In this document: positions 46,931-55,790 of the stretch, one piece after another | Numbering within the stretch: position 1 is the first letter of the stretch | How the letters are laid out: each line of letters starts with the position of its first letter | Assembly: GCF_022419205.1 (NCBI RefSeq) | Contig: NZ_JAJOZU010000001.1 | Span: forward strand, 124,001 to 188,000 | Direction of reading: 5' to 3' | DNA: 64,000 bases | Source of the DNA: Thermomonas alba | GTDB taxonomy: Bacteria > Pseudomonadota > Gammaproteobacteria > Xanthomonadales > Xanthomonadaceae | The notes under the pieces: model-generated | Told to the model about the DNA's origin: nothing | The model's database searches: none | Seen by the model: only the letters and a program-made list of their open reading frames with translations | Program-made: the position numbers and the translations under genes

Positions 46931-49900
46931 ATGAACCACCTGAACCGCGTCCGGCTGTCGAAGCTGTCGCTGGGCCTGATGGTCGCGCTTGCCGCGGCTC
47001 CCGTGTTCGCGCAGAGCACATCGTCCGGCCTCGCTGGCCAGGTGACCGGCGCCAACGGCCAGCCCGTGGCTGGCGCCGAGGTCACCATCGTCCACGTCGA
47101 ATCCGGCACGGTCAGTCGCGCCGTCACTGACGCCAATGGTCGTTACAACGCCCGCGGTCTGCGCGTGGGTGGTCCGTACCGGATCACCATCAGCAAGCCG
47201 GGCGAAGGTACCAAGACCGAGGATGGCGTGTATCTGGAGCTGAACCAGGTCAGCACCGTCAACGCCTCGCTGGCGCCGGTGTCGAAGGATCTGGACAAGG
47301 TGGTCGTGGTGGGCGATGCGGGCAACTACCTGTTCGACCCCAACAACCGCGGCATCAGCACCTCGATCAGCGGCCGCCAGCTGGAAACCGCAGTCAGCGG
47401 TAACCGCTCGCTGGATGACATCGCGCGCCTGGATCCGCGCGTCACCGTGACCGACCAGAACGACGGCTCGATCTCGGTCAGCGGCCAGAACAACCGCTAC
47501 AACAGCATCAGCGTGGACGGCCTGTCGGTGAACGACCCGTTCGGCCTGAACGCCAACGGCCTGGGCTTCACCGGTTCGCCGATCTCGCCGGATACGATCG
47601 CCGCGTATGACATCAAGATCACCGGCTTCGACGTCACCAACGATTCCGTCGGCGCCAGCATCAATGCCGTGACCAAGTCCGGCACCAACGATTTCCATGG
47701 CTCGCTGTACTACGCGCTGACCGACGCCAGCAGCATGGTCGGTCGCCGGGGTGGCCCGGCTTATAAGGGCTTCGACAAGAATGAGACCACCGGCTTCACC
47801 TTCGGTGGCCCGATCATCAAGGACAAGCTGTTCTTCTTCACCTCCTACGAGGAGCAGAAGATCAGCAATCTGGCCGGCGTCGGCACCGATGCCGTCACTA
47901 GCAGCAAGCTGACGGCCCAGCAGGTGGCCGACGTAGTGGCGGCGTTCAATGCCATTGGTCTGAACGTCGGCAACTACGGCGACGTGGCGGCTTCGCTCGA
48001 CAACAAGCGTACCCTGGCCAAGCTGGACTGGAACATCAACGACAACCACCGCGCCAGCTTCACCTTCCAGCGCACCGACGAGAAGCGCCCGACGCCGTAC
48101 AGCTCGTACGCACGCGATTACACCGTGCTTCTGCCGAGCAACTGGTACACCGTCGCCAACAAGACCGACAACTATTCGGTGCAGCTGTTCAGCGACTGGA
48201 CCGAGAACTTCAGCACTGAGCTGAAGATCGGCTATCAGCACTACCACGCCAACAACGGCGCGGCGATCGACCAGCCCGAGGTCTATGCCTGCTTCACTGC
48301 GACCGCCAGCCAGTGCAGCAACGCGACCAACTCCAGCGCGGTCAACGGTTCCGCGCCGCGCGTGATCGGTGGCGAGGATCGGTTCCGTCACGAGAACTCG
48401 ATCGACAGCAAGCGCATCAGTGGCACTTTCTCCGGCACCTACTATGCCGGCGATCACGTGATCAAGGGCGGCGTGGACTTCCTGAGCAACAAGGTGGCCA
48501 ACGTGTTCGGCCAGCTGCTGCACGGGTCCTACAGCTTCTACGACAAGAACAACAACGGATCGGTGGTCGATGAGATCCTGGCCAAGAACTACTACTCGTT
48601 CGTCAAGAACTACCTGCCGACCGGCGTGACCCTGGCCGACAGCGCCGGCACCTGGAAGTACACCCAGATCAGCCCGTTCCTGCAGGACACCTGGCAGGTG
48701 ACCGACAACCTGTCGCTGGTGTTCGGTGTGCGCGTCAACATCCCGAAGGCCGACCATGCGCCGCCGGTCGCGGTGGAGAGCAGCACCAACACCGCGCCGG
48801 GCGCCACCCCGGGCGCGCCGGTGTGGGAGAGCCGCTTTGGCTACACCAGCGCCACCACCCTGAGCTCGAAGAACAAGGTGATCGAGCCGCGCTTCGCGTT
48901 CAACTACACCTTCCCGACCGAGAACAAGATGCAGCTGCGCGGTGGCGCCGGCCTGTTCCAGACCGTGCCGCCCTATGTGTGGATGACCAATCCGTACACC
49001 AACAACGGCGTGGTCTCGGCCAAGCAGTACAGCAGCACCAATCCGAGCGCCGATCCGTTCAGCCCGGATCCCTACAACCAGCCGGGCCCGACCGCGGTGG
49101 CGTCCGGCGTGTGCGCGACCAACGCAGTCTGCCAGATCGACGTGGTGGACCCGAACTTCAAGCTCCCCACCGCCTGGAAGTTCAGCCTGGGCTTCGATGC
49201 CGAGCTGCCCTGGCTGTGGGGGATCACCGCCAGCCTGGACTATCAGCATCTGCAGGCGAAGGATGCGATCGACTACAAGATTCCGAACGTCGGCGTGCCG
49301 AACGGCAAGCTGCCGGATGGGCGTGATTCGTACTGGGTGACTTATCCCAATTCCAGCACTACCTCGATTGGTACGGGCACCAATAACGGCGCGTATGCCG
49401 AGATCAGCACCCGTTCGACCCTGCTGACCAATACCAACAAGGGCCATACCGACGCGCTGACCCTGACCCTGTCCAAGAGCATGGCCAACGGCTTCCGCGG
49501 CAGCTTCAGCATCACCCAGACCCGCAGCACCGAGGTCATGCCGGGTACCGCCTCGCAGGCGTTCTCGAACTACAACTACGTGGCGCGGGTGAATCCGAAC
49601 GATTCGGTGGAGGCGGCCTCGCGCTTCGAGGTGCCGCTGTCGGTCAAGGCCTCGCTGAACTGGGATCACGCGTTCTTCGGTGATTACAAGACCACGATCT
49701 CGGTGTACTACAACGGGCGCAACGGCCTGCCGTACAGCTGGGTGTTTGGCACCGACGTGAACGGCGATGGCATCGCCAACGTCGACCTGGCGTACATTCC
49801 GACGTTGAACGACCCCAAGGTCACTTACAAGCCTGGCACCACCCAGGCGCAGATCGATGCCTTCCAGGCGCTCATCAGCAGCGATCCATACCTGAACGCC

Positions 49901-50275
49901 CACCGTGGCCAGATCGCGGAGCGCAACAAGTCGCATCAGCCCTGGATCAATCAGCTGGACGTGGGCTTCCAGCAGGAGCTGCCCGGCTTCTTCAAGGGCA
50001 ACAAGTTCGTGGTACGCCTGGACATCTACAACTTCCTGAACCTGCTCAACAAGAACTGGGGCCAGCAGAACGGCCTGGGCTTCTTCGGTACCCGCCGTCT
50101 GGCCAATGTCGTGGACGTCACCGGTACCTGCCCGACCAACTGCCAGTATGTGTATGATCTGGGTACTCCCACCAACCCGACCTGGCAGAGCTTCGGCGTG
50201 TACGACACCTATGCCAACCCGGCGCGCGTGATCTCGCGCTGGCAGGCGCTGTTGACCATCAAGTACAAGTTCTGA
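46931..50275 (+). CDS. Oar-like TonB-dependent outer-membrane receptor
   Basis: 1114 residues. Signal peptide cut after about residue 27 (PVFAQS), a carboxypeptidase-regulatory-like Ig domain (about 33-110, with GQPVAGAEVTI and TDANGRYNARGL), a plug domain (about 130-270) and a beta barrel with many aromatic strand ends, ending in KYKF. This architecture matches the Oar family of large TonB-dependent transporters common in xanthomonads and myxobacteria; the ligand is unknown, possibly peptides or sugars. AGAGG nine bases before the ATG fixes the start. It stands alone between a structured leader and its terminator. Confidence 0.93.
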   Translation: MNHLNRVRLSKLSLGLMVALAAAPVFAQSTSSGLAGQVTGANGQPVAGAEVTIVHVESGTVSRAVTDANGRYNARGLRVGGPYRITISKPGEGTKTEDGVYLELNQVSTVNASLAPVSKDLDKVVVVGDAGNYLFDPNNRGISTSISGRQLETAVSGNRSLDDIARLDPRVTVTDQNDGSISVSGQNNRYNSISVDGLSVNDPFGLNANGLGFTGSPISPDTIAAYDIKITGFDVTNDSVGASINAVTKSGTNDFHGSLYYALTDASSMVGRRGGPAYKGFDKNETTGFTFGGPIIKDKLFFFTSYEEQKISNLAGVGTDAVTSSKLTAQQVADVVAAFNAIGLNVGNYGDVAASLDNKRTLAKLDWNINDNHRASFTFQRTDEKRPTPYSSYARDYTVLLPSNWYTVANKTDNYSVQLFSDWTENFSTELKIGYQHYHANNGAAIDQPEVYACFTATASQCSNATNSSAVNGSAPRVIGGEDRFRHENSIDSKRISGTFSGTYYAGDHVIKGGVDFLSNKVANVFGQLLHGSYSFYDKNNNGSVVDEILAKNYYSFVKNYLPTGVTLADSAGTWKYTQISPFLQDTWQVTDNLSLVFGVRVNIPKADHAPPVAVESSTNTAPGATPGAPVWESRFGYTSATTLSSKNKVIEPRFAFNYTFPTENKMQLRGGAGLFQTVPPYVWMTNPYTNNGVVSAKQYSSTNPSADPFSPDPYNQPGPTAVASGVCATNAVCQIDVVDPNFKLPTAWKFSLGFDAELPWLWGITASLDYQHLQAKDAIDYKIPNVGVPNGKLPDGRDSYWVTYPNSSTTSIGTGTNNGAYAEISTRSTLLTNTNKGHTDALTLTLSKSMANGFRGSFSITQTRSTEVMPGTASQAFSNYNYVARVNPNDSVEAASRFEVPLSVKASLNWDHAFFGDYKTTISVYYNGRNGLPYSWVFGTDVNGDGIANVDLAYIPTLNDPKVTYKPGTTQAQIDAFQALISSDPYLNAHRGQIAERNKSHQPWINQLDVGFQQELPGFFKGNKFVVRLDIYNFLNLLNKNWGQQNGLGFFGTRRLANVVDVTGTCPTNCQYVYDLGTPTNPTWQSFGVYDTYANPARVISRWQALLTIKYKF

Positions 50276-50302
50276 TCCCGATAGTCATCGGTTCTCTCTG
50301 CG

Positions 50303-50331
50303 AACGCCCGGGGCCACCCGGGCGTTTTTTT
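50303..50331 (+). terminator. terminator of the Oar-like gene
   Basis: 10-bp perfect stem (AACGCCCGGG / CCCGGGCGTT) with loop GCCA and a run of seven T, 28 bases after the stop. Confidence 0.93.
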
Positions 50332-50394
50332 CGTGCGTTTTCCAGCCGCGCCGTCGTTGCGTCGCGGCGGTGGCAACTGCGCTAAAGTGGACGC

Positions 50395-51798
50395 ATGAAC
50401 GACAACAACGATTCGCCCAATCTCGCCGCTGCGGCGGCTTCCACGCTCCCCACGGTTTCCACCCATATCTATCCCCGCGGCGGGCTGGACGTGCTCTCGC
50501 GCGAGGAGGTGGCGCGCCTGCGCGATGCCTCCTCCGGTGGCCTGCATGAACTTCTGCGCCGCTGCGCGCTGGCAGTGCTGACCTCCGGCAGCGCCTCCGA
50601 CGACCCGCGCGCCGCGCAGGAGCTGTATCCCGAGTTCGATATCCAGGTGCGGCAGCAGGACCGCGGCGTGCGCATCGAGCTGACCCACGCGCCGGCGATG
50701 GCGTTCGTCGATGGCCAGATCATCGCGGGCGTGGCCGAGCTGCTGTTCGCGGTGGTGCGCGACATCGCGTTCACCGCGATCGACCTCAACGGCGACTGTC
50801 AGCCGCAGACGTCGGCCGACATCACCGACGCGGTGTTCCGCCTGCTGCGCAATGCGCGCGTGCTGCAGCCGGGCGACCCGAATCTGGTGGTGTGCTGGGG
50901 CGGCCACTCGATCGGCCAGGAGGAGTACAAGTACACCAAACAGGTCGGCTACGAGCTGGGCCTGCGCGGGCTCGACATCTGCACCGGCTGTGGCCCGGGC
51001 GCGATGAAGGGGCCGATGAAGGGCGCCACCATCGCGCATGCCAAGCAGCGCCGCCGCCGCAGCCGCTACATCGGCATCACCGAGCCGGGGATCATCGCAG
51101 CCGAGTCGCCCAACCCGATCGTCAACCACCTGGTGATCATGCCGGACATCGAAAAGCGCCTGGAGGCGTTCGTCCGCATCGGGCACGGCATCATCGTATT
51201 CCCCGGTGGCGTCGGAACCTGCGAGGAGATCCTGTATCTGCTGGGCATCCTGCTGCGCGAGGAAAACGCGAATCTGCATTTCCCCTTGATCCTTACCGGC
51301 CCGACCGGCGCGGCGCCGTATTTCGAGCAGATCGACAAATTCATCCGCCTGACCCTGGGCGATGCCGCAGCAGCGCGCTATGAGATCATCGTTGCCGATC
51401 CGGTGCAGGTGGCCAAGCGCATGGAGGCGGGCATCCGCAAGGTGAAGGAACAGCGCATCGCGCAGCAGGATTCGTTCTTCTTCAACTGGGGGTTGCATGT
51501 GCCGCTGGAGTTCCAGCAGCCGTTCACCCCGACCCACGAGCTGATGGCAGGATTGGACCTGCACCACGGGCGCAAGCCGTACGAGCTGGCGGCCGATCTG
51601 CGACGCGCGTTCTCCGGGATCGTGGCGGGCAACGTGAAGGAGGACGGCATGCGCCGGATCGAGGCGCACGGGCCGTTCGAGATTCACGGCGATGCCGACA
51701 TCATGCAGGCGCTGGATGCGCTGTTGCGCGCCTTCGTCCAGCAGCGGCGGATGAAGATCGCCGGCGACTATCAGCCCTGCTACAGGGTGGTGGCCTGA
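50395..51798 (+). CDS. ppnN: nucleotide 5'-monophosphate nucleosidase PpnN (LOG family)
   Basis: Cleaves purine and pyrimidine monophosphates to base and ribose-5-phosphate; in E. coli it is stimulated by (p)ppGpp. 467 residues, the long PpnN form with an N-terminal extra domain (about 20-140), the LOG catalytic core holding PGGVGTCEE (near residues 270-278), and a C-terminal extension. The earlier GGHSIGQEEY and CTGCGPGAMKGPMKGA complete the core. Confidence 0.93.
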   Translation: MNDNNDSPNLAAAAASTLPTVSTHIYPRGGLDVLSREEVARLRDASSGGLHELLRRCALAVLTSGSASDDPRAAQELYPEFDIQVRQQDRGVRIELTHAPAMAFVDGQIIAGVAELLFAVVRDIAFTAIDLNGDCQPQTSADITDAVFRLLRNARVLQPGDPNLVVCWGGHSIGQEEYKYTKQVGYELGLRGLDICTGCGPGAMKGPMKGATIAHAKQRRRRSRYIGITEPGIIAAESPNPIVNHLVIMPDIEKRLEAFVRIGHGIIVFPGGVGTCEEILYLLGILLREENANLHFPLILTGPTGAAPYFEQIDKFIRLTLGDAAAARYEIIVADPVQVAKRMEAGIRKVKEQRIAQQDSFFFNWGLHVPLEFQQPFTPTHELMAGLDLHHGRKPYELAADLRRAFSGIVAGNVKEDGMRRIEAHGPFEIHGDADIMQALDALLRAFVQQRRMKIAGDYQPCYRVVA

Positions 51799-51847
51799 TC
51801 CACTGCGATCACCGCCGCCACGCTGCGGCGGTGGTCCATGTTGGTGC

Positions 51848-52852
51848 TCATGCCGGCAGGAGCATGCGCGCGACGTAGCGCCCGTGCTCGACCCCGGCGT
51901 CCACCCGGCCGCGGTCGGCGGTCATCGCCTGCACCCGCTCGCGCGCGGAGGCAAGCCCGATGGCATGGCCGCGTCGGGCCTCATCGTCCGCGGGCAGGTC
52001 ATTGCTGATCCGGATCTCGATCCAGCTACCGTCGATGCGCACCTGCACTTCGACCCGGCCGCCTTGCGGCAGGCGCTCGATGCCGTGGCGGATCGCGTTC
52101 TCGGCGAGCGGCTGGATCGACAGCGACGGCACCTGCACGGCCGGCACCGGCTCTGGCACCTGCCAGTCCAGCTGCAGCCGCGGGCCGAGGCGCAGGGCTT
52201 CGATGTCCAGGTAGCGCCGGGTCAGCGCCAGTTCTTCGGCCAGCGGGATTTCTTGCGGCCCGCGCAGCGCGCTGCGGAACAGGTCGGCCAGATCCAGCAG
52301 CACGCGTTCGGCCGCATCCGGCTGCGCGTGCACCAGCGCGGCGCCGGTATTGAGGGTGTTGAACAGGAAGTGCGGATGGATGCGCGCCTGCAGCGCCTCC
52401 AGTTCCAGCTGTTTTGCGCGGACCGCCCATTGCCGCGAGCGCCAGTAGTTCTGGTAGGTGAGCAGCCCGATCAAGCCCACCACCAGGGCCAGTCCCAGCA
52501 TGCGCAGGATGAAGCCGGTGCGCGTGCCTTCGGCGTTGGCGGTCATCACCAGCACGCTCCAGGCCGCCGCGGCCACCAACAGGCTCATCAGCAGGAACAG
52601 GACCAGGCAGGCCCAGGCCAGGCGCAGCGGCGGCAGGCGTCCCAGCGGCCGCCGCAGCAAGTAAATCGCGCACAGGGTGCCCAGGGCCACCCACTGGATG
52701 CCGAGCGAGGCCAGCCCGAAATGCACCAGACGCTCGCCGCCGTGGGTGGGCGCCAGCGCCAGGATCGCGGCCAGGGCTTCGCCGCCCAGCACCACGCCCA
52801 TCAGCGCGGGCGGGCGCCATAGCGCGGCCAGCGGGTCATCGGCAGTGGACAT
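51848..52852 (-). CDS. LytS/AlgZ-type sensor histidine kinase without adjacent response regulator
   Basis: 334 residues from the ATG at 52852, set by a GGAGGAGG ribosome site. Four membrane segments (about residues 17-35, 45-65, 80-103, 115-132), then the His_kinase domain with ARIHPHFLFNTLN (phospho-accepting His161 expected) and the N-box QPLAENAIRHGI, G-box GIGLAS-like region near the end. AlgZ/FimS is the closest type I recognise. The flanking genes are ppnN and a secreted protein; no LytTR regulator is adjacent. Copy B of the 146-base element lies 53 bases upstream. Confidence 0.88.
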   Translation of the reverse strand: MSTADDPLAALWRPPALMGVVLGGEALAAILALAPTHGGERLVHFGLASLGIQWVALGTLCAIYLLRRPLGRLPPLRLAWACLVLFLLMSLLVAAAAWSVLVMTANAEGTRTGFILRMLGLALVVGLIGLLTYQNYWRSRQWAVRAKQLELEALQARIHPHFLFNTLNTGAALVHAQPDAAERVLLDLADLFRSALRGPQEIPLAEELALTRRYLDIEALRLGPRLQLDWQVPEPVPAVQVPSLSIQPLAENAIRHGIERLPQGGRVEVQVRIDGSWIEIRISNDLPADDEARRGHAIGLASARERVQAMTADRGRVDAGVEHGRYVARMLLPA

Positions 52853-52905
52853 GCGCCTCCTCCGGTTGTCACCAGATTGCATCGCATGATAGGCGCACCA
52901 GTGAA

Positions 52906-53051
52906 GGTCTGAACAACGCCGTCCAGGCGTTGTCAGCCCGCGCCGAGCCCGGTACAGGCCCGGACTGGCCCAAACGCATCAATCACTTGCATGATTGATG
53001 CGCGGCTGGCCATCCATCGCCGACGGGAACCTTTGAGCTGATCAGAGGTTC
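52906..53051 (-). repeat. 146-base structured intergenic repeat, copy B
   Basis: Reverse-strand partner of copy A at 16903-17048, same length apart from two compensating one-base indels. Stems: GAACCT/AGGTTC, GGC/GCC, CGCATCAA/TTGATGCG and an AGTCCGG/CCGGGCT stem with one G-T pair; then the identical tail GCTGACAACGCCTGG. Changes between copies keep pairing (for example CA/TG in copy A is AA/TT here). It precedes the histidine kinase gene. The rest of the gap up to 53096 is unremarkable. Confidence 0.85.
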
Positions 53052-53096
53052 CTGCCGAGGCCCGCGGGGACGCGCGGTATTCCGTCCCGGCTCGCC

Positions 53097-53486
53097 TCAC
53101 TTGGTCGGCGAGGCGACCGGCACGGTATGGGTCGGAGCCGAGGTCGGCGTCGGATTGCCGCCGGCTGCGCGTCGTTCCAGCATGGCCTTGGGGGTGGCCG
53201 GCAGGCTACCGCAGGGCGGGCATTCGATCGGCGCCGGGAGCTGGGATTGCTGCGGGCGCGTGCCGGGCTGGGCGGTGGTCGCGCCGCGCGCCGTATCGAG
53301 GGTGATGCGGTTGTGGAAAGGCGTGTGCCGGCCTCCGGCTTCGGCGGTGCGGGCAGCGTCGGCCTTGGTCAGCTTGGCGCCGGCGGCGATGTCATCGCGG
53401 GTCTTGGCGACGGGTTCGGTGGCGTGCAGGGACGCGCTGGCGAACGTCAGCATGAGCAAGCCTGGAAGCAGCCAATGAGGGCGCAT
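53097..53486 (-). CDS. secreted hypothetical protein
   Basis: 129 residues: signal peptide (MRPHWLLPGLLMLTFASASLHA, cut near residue 22), then a low-complexity chain rich in Ala, Thr and Pro with a single CPPC pair (IECPPCGS, near residues 88-95) and a Thr/Pro-rich end (PTPTSAPTHTVP). No domain recognised. The CxxC is reminiscent of redox or metal sites, but the context gives no support. Divergent from rluF. Confidence 0.65.
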   Translation of the reverse strand: MRPHWLLPGLLMLTFASASLHATEPVAKTRDDIAAGAKLTKADAARTAEAGGRHTPFHNRITLDTARGATTAQPGTRPQQSQLPAPIECPPCGSLPATPKAMLERRAAGGNPTPTSAPTHTVPVASPTK

Positions 53487-53571
53487 GTGAAGCTCCTGTG
53501 AGTGTTGGAGGAATGCAGGCCAGATCGGCGTGACGGGTGGATTTTTTCATCGTCTGACGCGCACCGGCCGG

Positions 53572-53577
53572 TAGAAT
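53572..53577 (+). promoter_or_regulatory. -10 box placed for a leaderless rluF transcript
   Basis: TAGAAT ends seven bases before the ATG at 53585, with no Shine-Dalgarno in between. The geometry favours initiation at 53585 over the in-frame ATG at 53576, which lies inside the box. Confidence 0.4.
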
Positions 53578-53584
53578 GCCGTTC

Positions 53585-54301
53585 ATGCGCCTGAACCGTC
53601 ACATCGCCGACACCGGCTTCTGCTCCCGTCGCGAGGCCGATCGCCTGATCGTGCAAGGGCGGGTCACCGTCAATGGGCTGCCCGCCCGCATCGGCGCGGA
53701 GCTGGGAGCAGGCGACGAGGTGCGCATCGACGGCAACCTGCTTGCCGCACGCACTGCCGCCGCAGGCAAACGCCGGCACGTCTATATCGCGCTGAACAAG
53801 CCGGTGGGCATCACCTGCACCACTGAGACCGACGTGAAGGACAACATCGTCGATTTCGTTGGTCACGAGCAGCGCATCTTCCCGATCGGCCGGCTGGACA
53901 AGGACTCGGAAGGGCTGATCCTGCTGACCAGCAACGGCGACATCGTCAACCGCATCCTGCGCGCCGAGAACAAGCTGGAGAAGGAATATCTGGTCGCGGT
54001 GAATCACCCGGTGACGGAGGAGTTCCTGCGCGGGATGGCCCGGGGTGGGGTGCCGGTGCACGGTGTGCCCACGCTGCCCTGCAAGACCGGCAAGCTGGGG
54101 CGGTATGGCTTTCGGATCGTGCTGGTGCAGGGCCTGAACCGGCAGATCCGGCTGATGGCGGCGCATTTCGGCTACCGGGTCAAGCGGCTGCTCCGGGTCC
54201 GGATCGGCAACGTCAAGCTGGGCCATCTCAAGCCCGGACGATGGCGCAACCTGACCGACGCCGAGCTGCGTGGTCTACTGCCTGGACACACCGACTGGTA
54301 G
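53585..54301 (+). CDS. rluF: 23S rRNA pseudouridine synthase, RluF type
   Basis: 238 residues. N-terminal S4 RNA-binding domain (about 1-55, RLNRHIADTGFCSRREADRL), then the RsuA/RluB-E-F catalytic domain with Asp105 in GRLDKDSEG, LNKPVGITCTT and GLNRQIRLMAAHFGY. The last motif and the length favour RluF (U2604), although RluE/RluB relatives share it. The window gives no further clue. The start at 53585 is chosen because a -10 box fits leaderless initiation there. Confidence 0.9.
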   Translation: MRLNRHIADTGFCSRREADRLIVQGRVTVNGLPARIGAELGAGDEVRIDGNLLAARTAAAGKRRHVYIALNKPVGITCTTETDVKDNIVDFVGHEQRIFPIGRLDKDSEGLILLTSNGDIVNRILRAENKLEKEYLVAVNHPVTEEFLRGMARGGVPVHGVPTLPCKTGKLGRYGFRIVLVQGLNRQIRLMAAHFGYRVKRLLRVRIGNVKLGHLKPGRWRNLTDAELRGLLPGHTDW

Positions 54302-54528
54302 CCCCAACGTCCGGCACGGGACGAAAAAAATCTTGCGGAAGATGCACAAATGCACTCGAAAACAGGGTAATGTGCGCTCACTGTTTCAAGCGGGATCACG
54401 GTACATCGTGACCCGATGCGGTAGATCCATTGCGATCCGCTACATCGTGTGCGTTGCCCCTTGCTCGACAGTCGCGGCTGGCTCGCCTGCCGTGTTTCCA
54501 TTTCAAACTGTTCTTCAGGAGTAGCAAC
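54302..54528 (+). promoter_or_regulatory. long structured 5' region of the cold-shock gene
   Basis: A 227-base gene-free stretch before csp, as in cspA-type genes whose long leader senses temperature. Possible promoter TGCACA (54343-54348), 17 bases, GGTAAT (54366-54371), giving a leader of about 150 bases. Inside are the hairpin TCACG/CGTGA (54396-54400 with 54407-54411) and a weaker GCGG/CCGC pairing near 54418-54442. Role by analogy. Confidence 0.4.
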
Positions 54529-54738
54529 ATGTCGGATCGTCAGACCGGTACCGTCAAGTGGTTCAACGACGCCAAGGGCTTCGGCTTCATCACCCCGGAA
54601 TCCGGCCCGGACGTCTTCGTCCACTTCCGCTCGATCGTGGGCACTGGCTTCAAGTCCTTGCAGGAAGGCCAGAAGGTCTCCTTCAAGGTCGTGCAGGGCC
54701 AGAAGGGCCTGCAGGCCGACGAAGTGCAGGCGCTGTAA
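54529..54738 (+). CDS. cold-shock protein, CspA family
   Basis: Single-strand nucleic-acid chaperone of 69 residues, a single OB fold. RNP1 KGFGFI (about residues 16-21) and RNP2 VFVHF (29-33) are intact; starts [24 protein letters not shown] eight bases before the ATG. Long upstream leader and strong terminator; monocistronic. The family member cannot be named from sequence alone. Confidence 0.96.
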   Translation: MSDRQTGTVKWFNDAKGFGFITPESGPDVFVHFRSIVGTGFKSLQEGQKVSFKVVQGQKGLQADEVQAL

Positions 54739-54758
54739 GCCGCCCGCGCATCGCGCAG

Positions 54759-54785
54759 AAAAGCCCGGCGTAAGCCGGGCTTTTT
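54759..54785 (+). terminator. terminator of the cold-shock gene
   Basis: 11-bp perfect stem (AAAAGCCCGGC / GCCGGGCTTTT) with loop GTAA and a T run, 20 bases after the stop. The stem is the same as that after hupB. Confidence 0.93.
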
Positions 54786-54844
54786 CTTTGCGCGCGTCGT
54801 GTCAGAATCCGCGCGCTTCCTGGTTGTCAGCGAGTGCTCGTTGC

Positions 54845-55666
54845 ATGGCGGCGTTCACATCCGGTCTTCGCATCGTCTTCCTGGGATGCCTGCTGCTGGC
54901 AGCTTGCCAGCGTGGGCGCGAGGTGCAGGCATCCGTGGGGGCTTCGGAGGCATCCAGACAGGCCTCGGTCGAGGCCGCCCCAGAGTTGCAGGACGTGATC
55001 GAAACCACGCCTGCCTACATCATCGGCATCAGCTATCCGCAGGCGGCCAGGCGCTATCCACCGCTAGCGCGGGCGCTGCAGGATTACGCCGTGGCGATGC
55101 AGGATCAACTGATGCAGGCGGTAGGCAAGTTGCAAGGCCGCAAGCCGCCGGCGCCCTATGACCTCAGCCTGCAGTTCAGCATGGTCGCGGAAACGCCGCG
55201 GGTGGTCGCGGTGGCCGCCAGCGGTAGCAGCTATCAGGGCGGCGCGCATGGCATTCCGTTGGAGCAGCGCTTCGTCTGGCTGCCGCAGATGCAGCAGATG
55301 CTGGCGGCCGAGCAGTTGATTCCAGATGCAGCAGGCTGGCAGGCGGTGGCCGACTATGCGCGCGCCCGCCTGAAGGCCCAGCTGCAGCGCGATCTCGACG
55401 ATGACCACCTGGAGCCCGACGTCTACGCGGAGCAACTGCAGATGCGCGGCGGCATGATCGATGCGGGCACTGCACCGAAGCCGGCGCATTTCGCACTGTT
55501 CGAGCCGGTGATGAATGCCGATGGCAGCATCCGCGCGCTGCGCTTCGTGTTCCCGCCCTACCAGGTCGCGCCCTACGTGGAAGGCACCCAGACCGTGGAG
55601 GTACCAGCCAAGGTGCTGCTGCCGTGGGTGGCGCCCACCTTCCGGCCGCTGTTCCGCGCCGGCTGA
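54845..55666 (+). CDS. lipoprotein with DUF4163/DUF3298 domains (RsiV-like)
   Basis: 273 residues. Lipoprotein signal with LLLAAC (Cys21), so lipid-anchored after export. The body holds the DUF4163 pattern (SYPQAARRYPPLARALQDYA near residues 58-78, then SSYQGGAHG near 125-134) and the DUF3298 C-terminal part (FPPYQVAPYVEGTQTVEVP). Related domains occur in lysozyme-binding RsiV. No anti-sigma N-terminal segment is present here, so a signalling role is not indicated. Confidence 0.85.
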   Translation: MAAFTSGLRIVFLGCLLLAACQRGREVQASVGASEASRQASVEAAPELQDVIETTPAYIIGISYPQAARRYPPLARALQDYAVAMQDQLMQAVGKLQGRKPPAPYDLSLQFSMVAETPRVVAVAASGSSYQGGAHGIPLEQRFVWLPQMQQMLAAEQLIPDAAGWQAVADYARARLKAQLQRDLDDDHLEPDVYAEQLQMRGGMIDAGTAPKPAHFALFEPVMNADGSIRALRFVFPPYQVAPYVEGTQTVEVPAKVLLPWVAPTFRPLFRAG

Positions 55667-55778
55667 GCGGCACGCCGTCGCAGGCGTTGCGACGGCATAC
55701 GGGCAAGCTGCGCGGATGCCCGCCCAGTTGCGCATCGCCTTCGCGCACCCCGTTCAGGCGCCTGCCGCAGGCGCGGCG

Positions 55779-55784
55779 GATAAT
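55779..55784 (+). promoter_or_regulatory. -10 box placed for a leaderless lhr transcript
   Basis: GATAAT ends six bases before the lhr ATG at 55791. No ribosome site lies between. No clear -35 box at 16-18 bases. Confidence 0.4.
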
Positions 55785-55790
55785 CCGCGC

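Noticed and set aside
54323-54343. Reverse-strand hairpin followed by seven T, resembling a terminator
   Set aside because: The stem has only five pairs and no reverse-strand gene reads into it, so it is probably chance A-richness.
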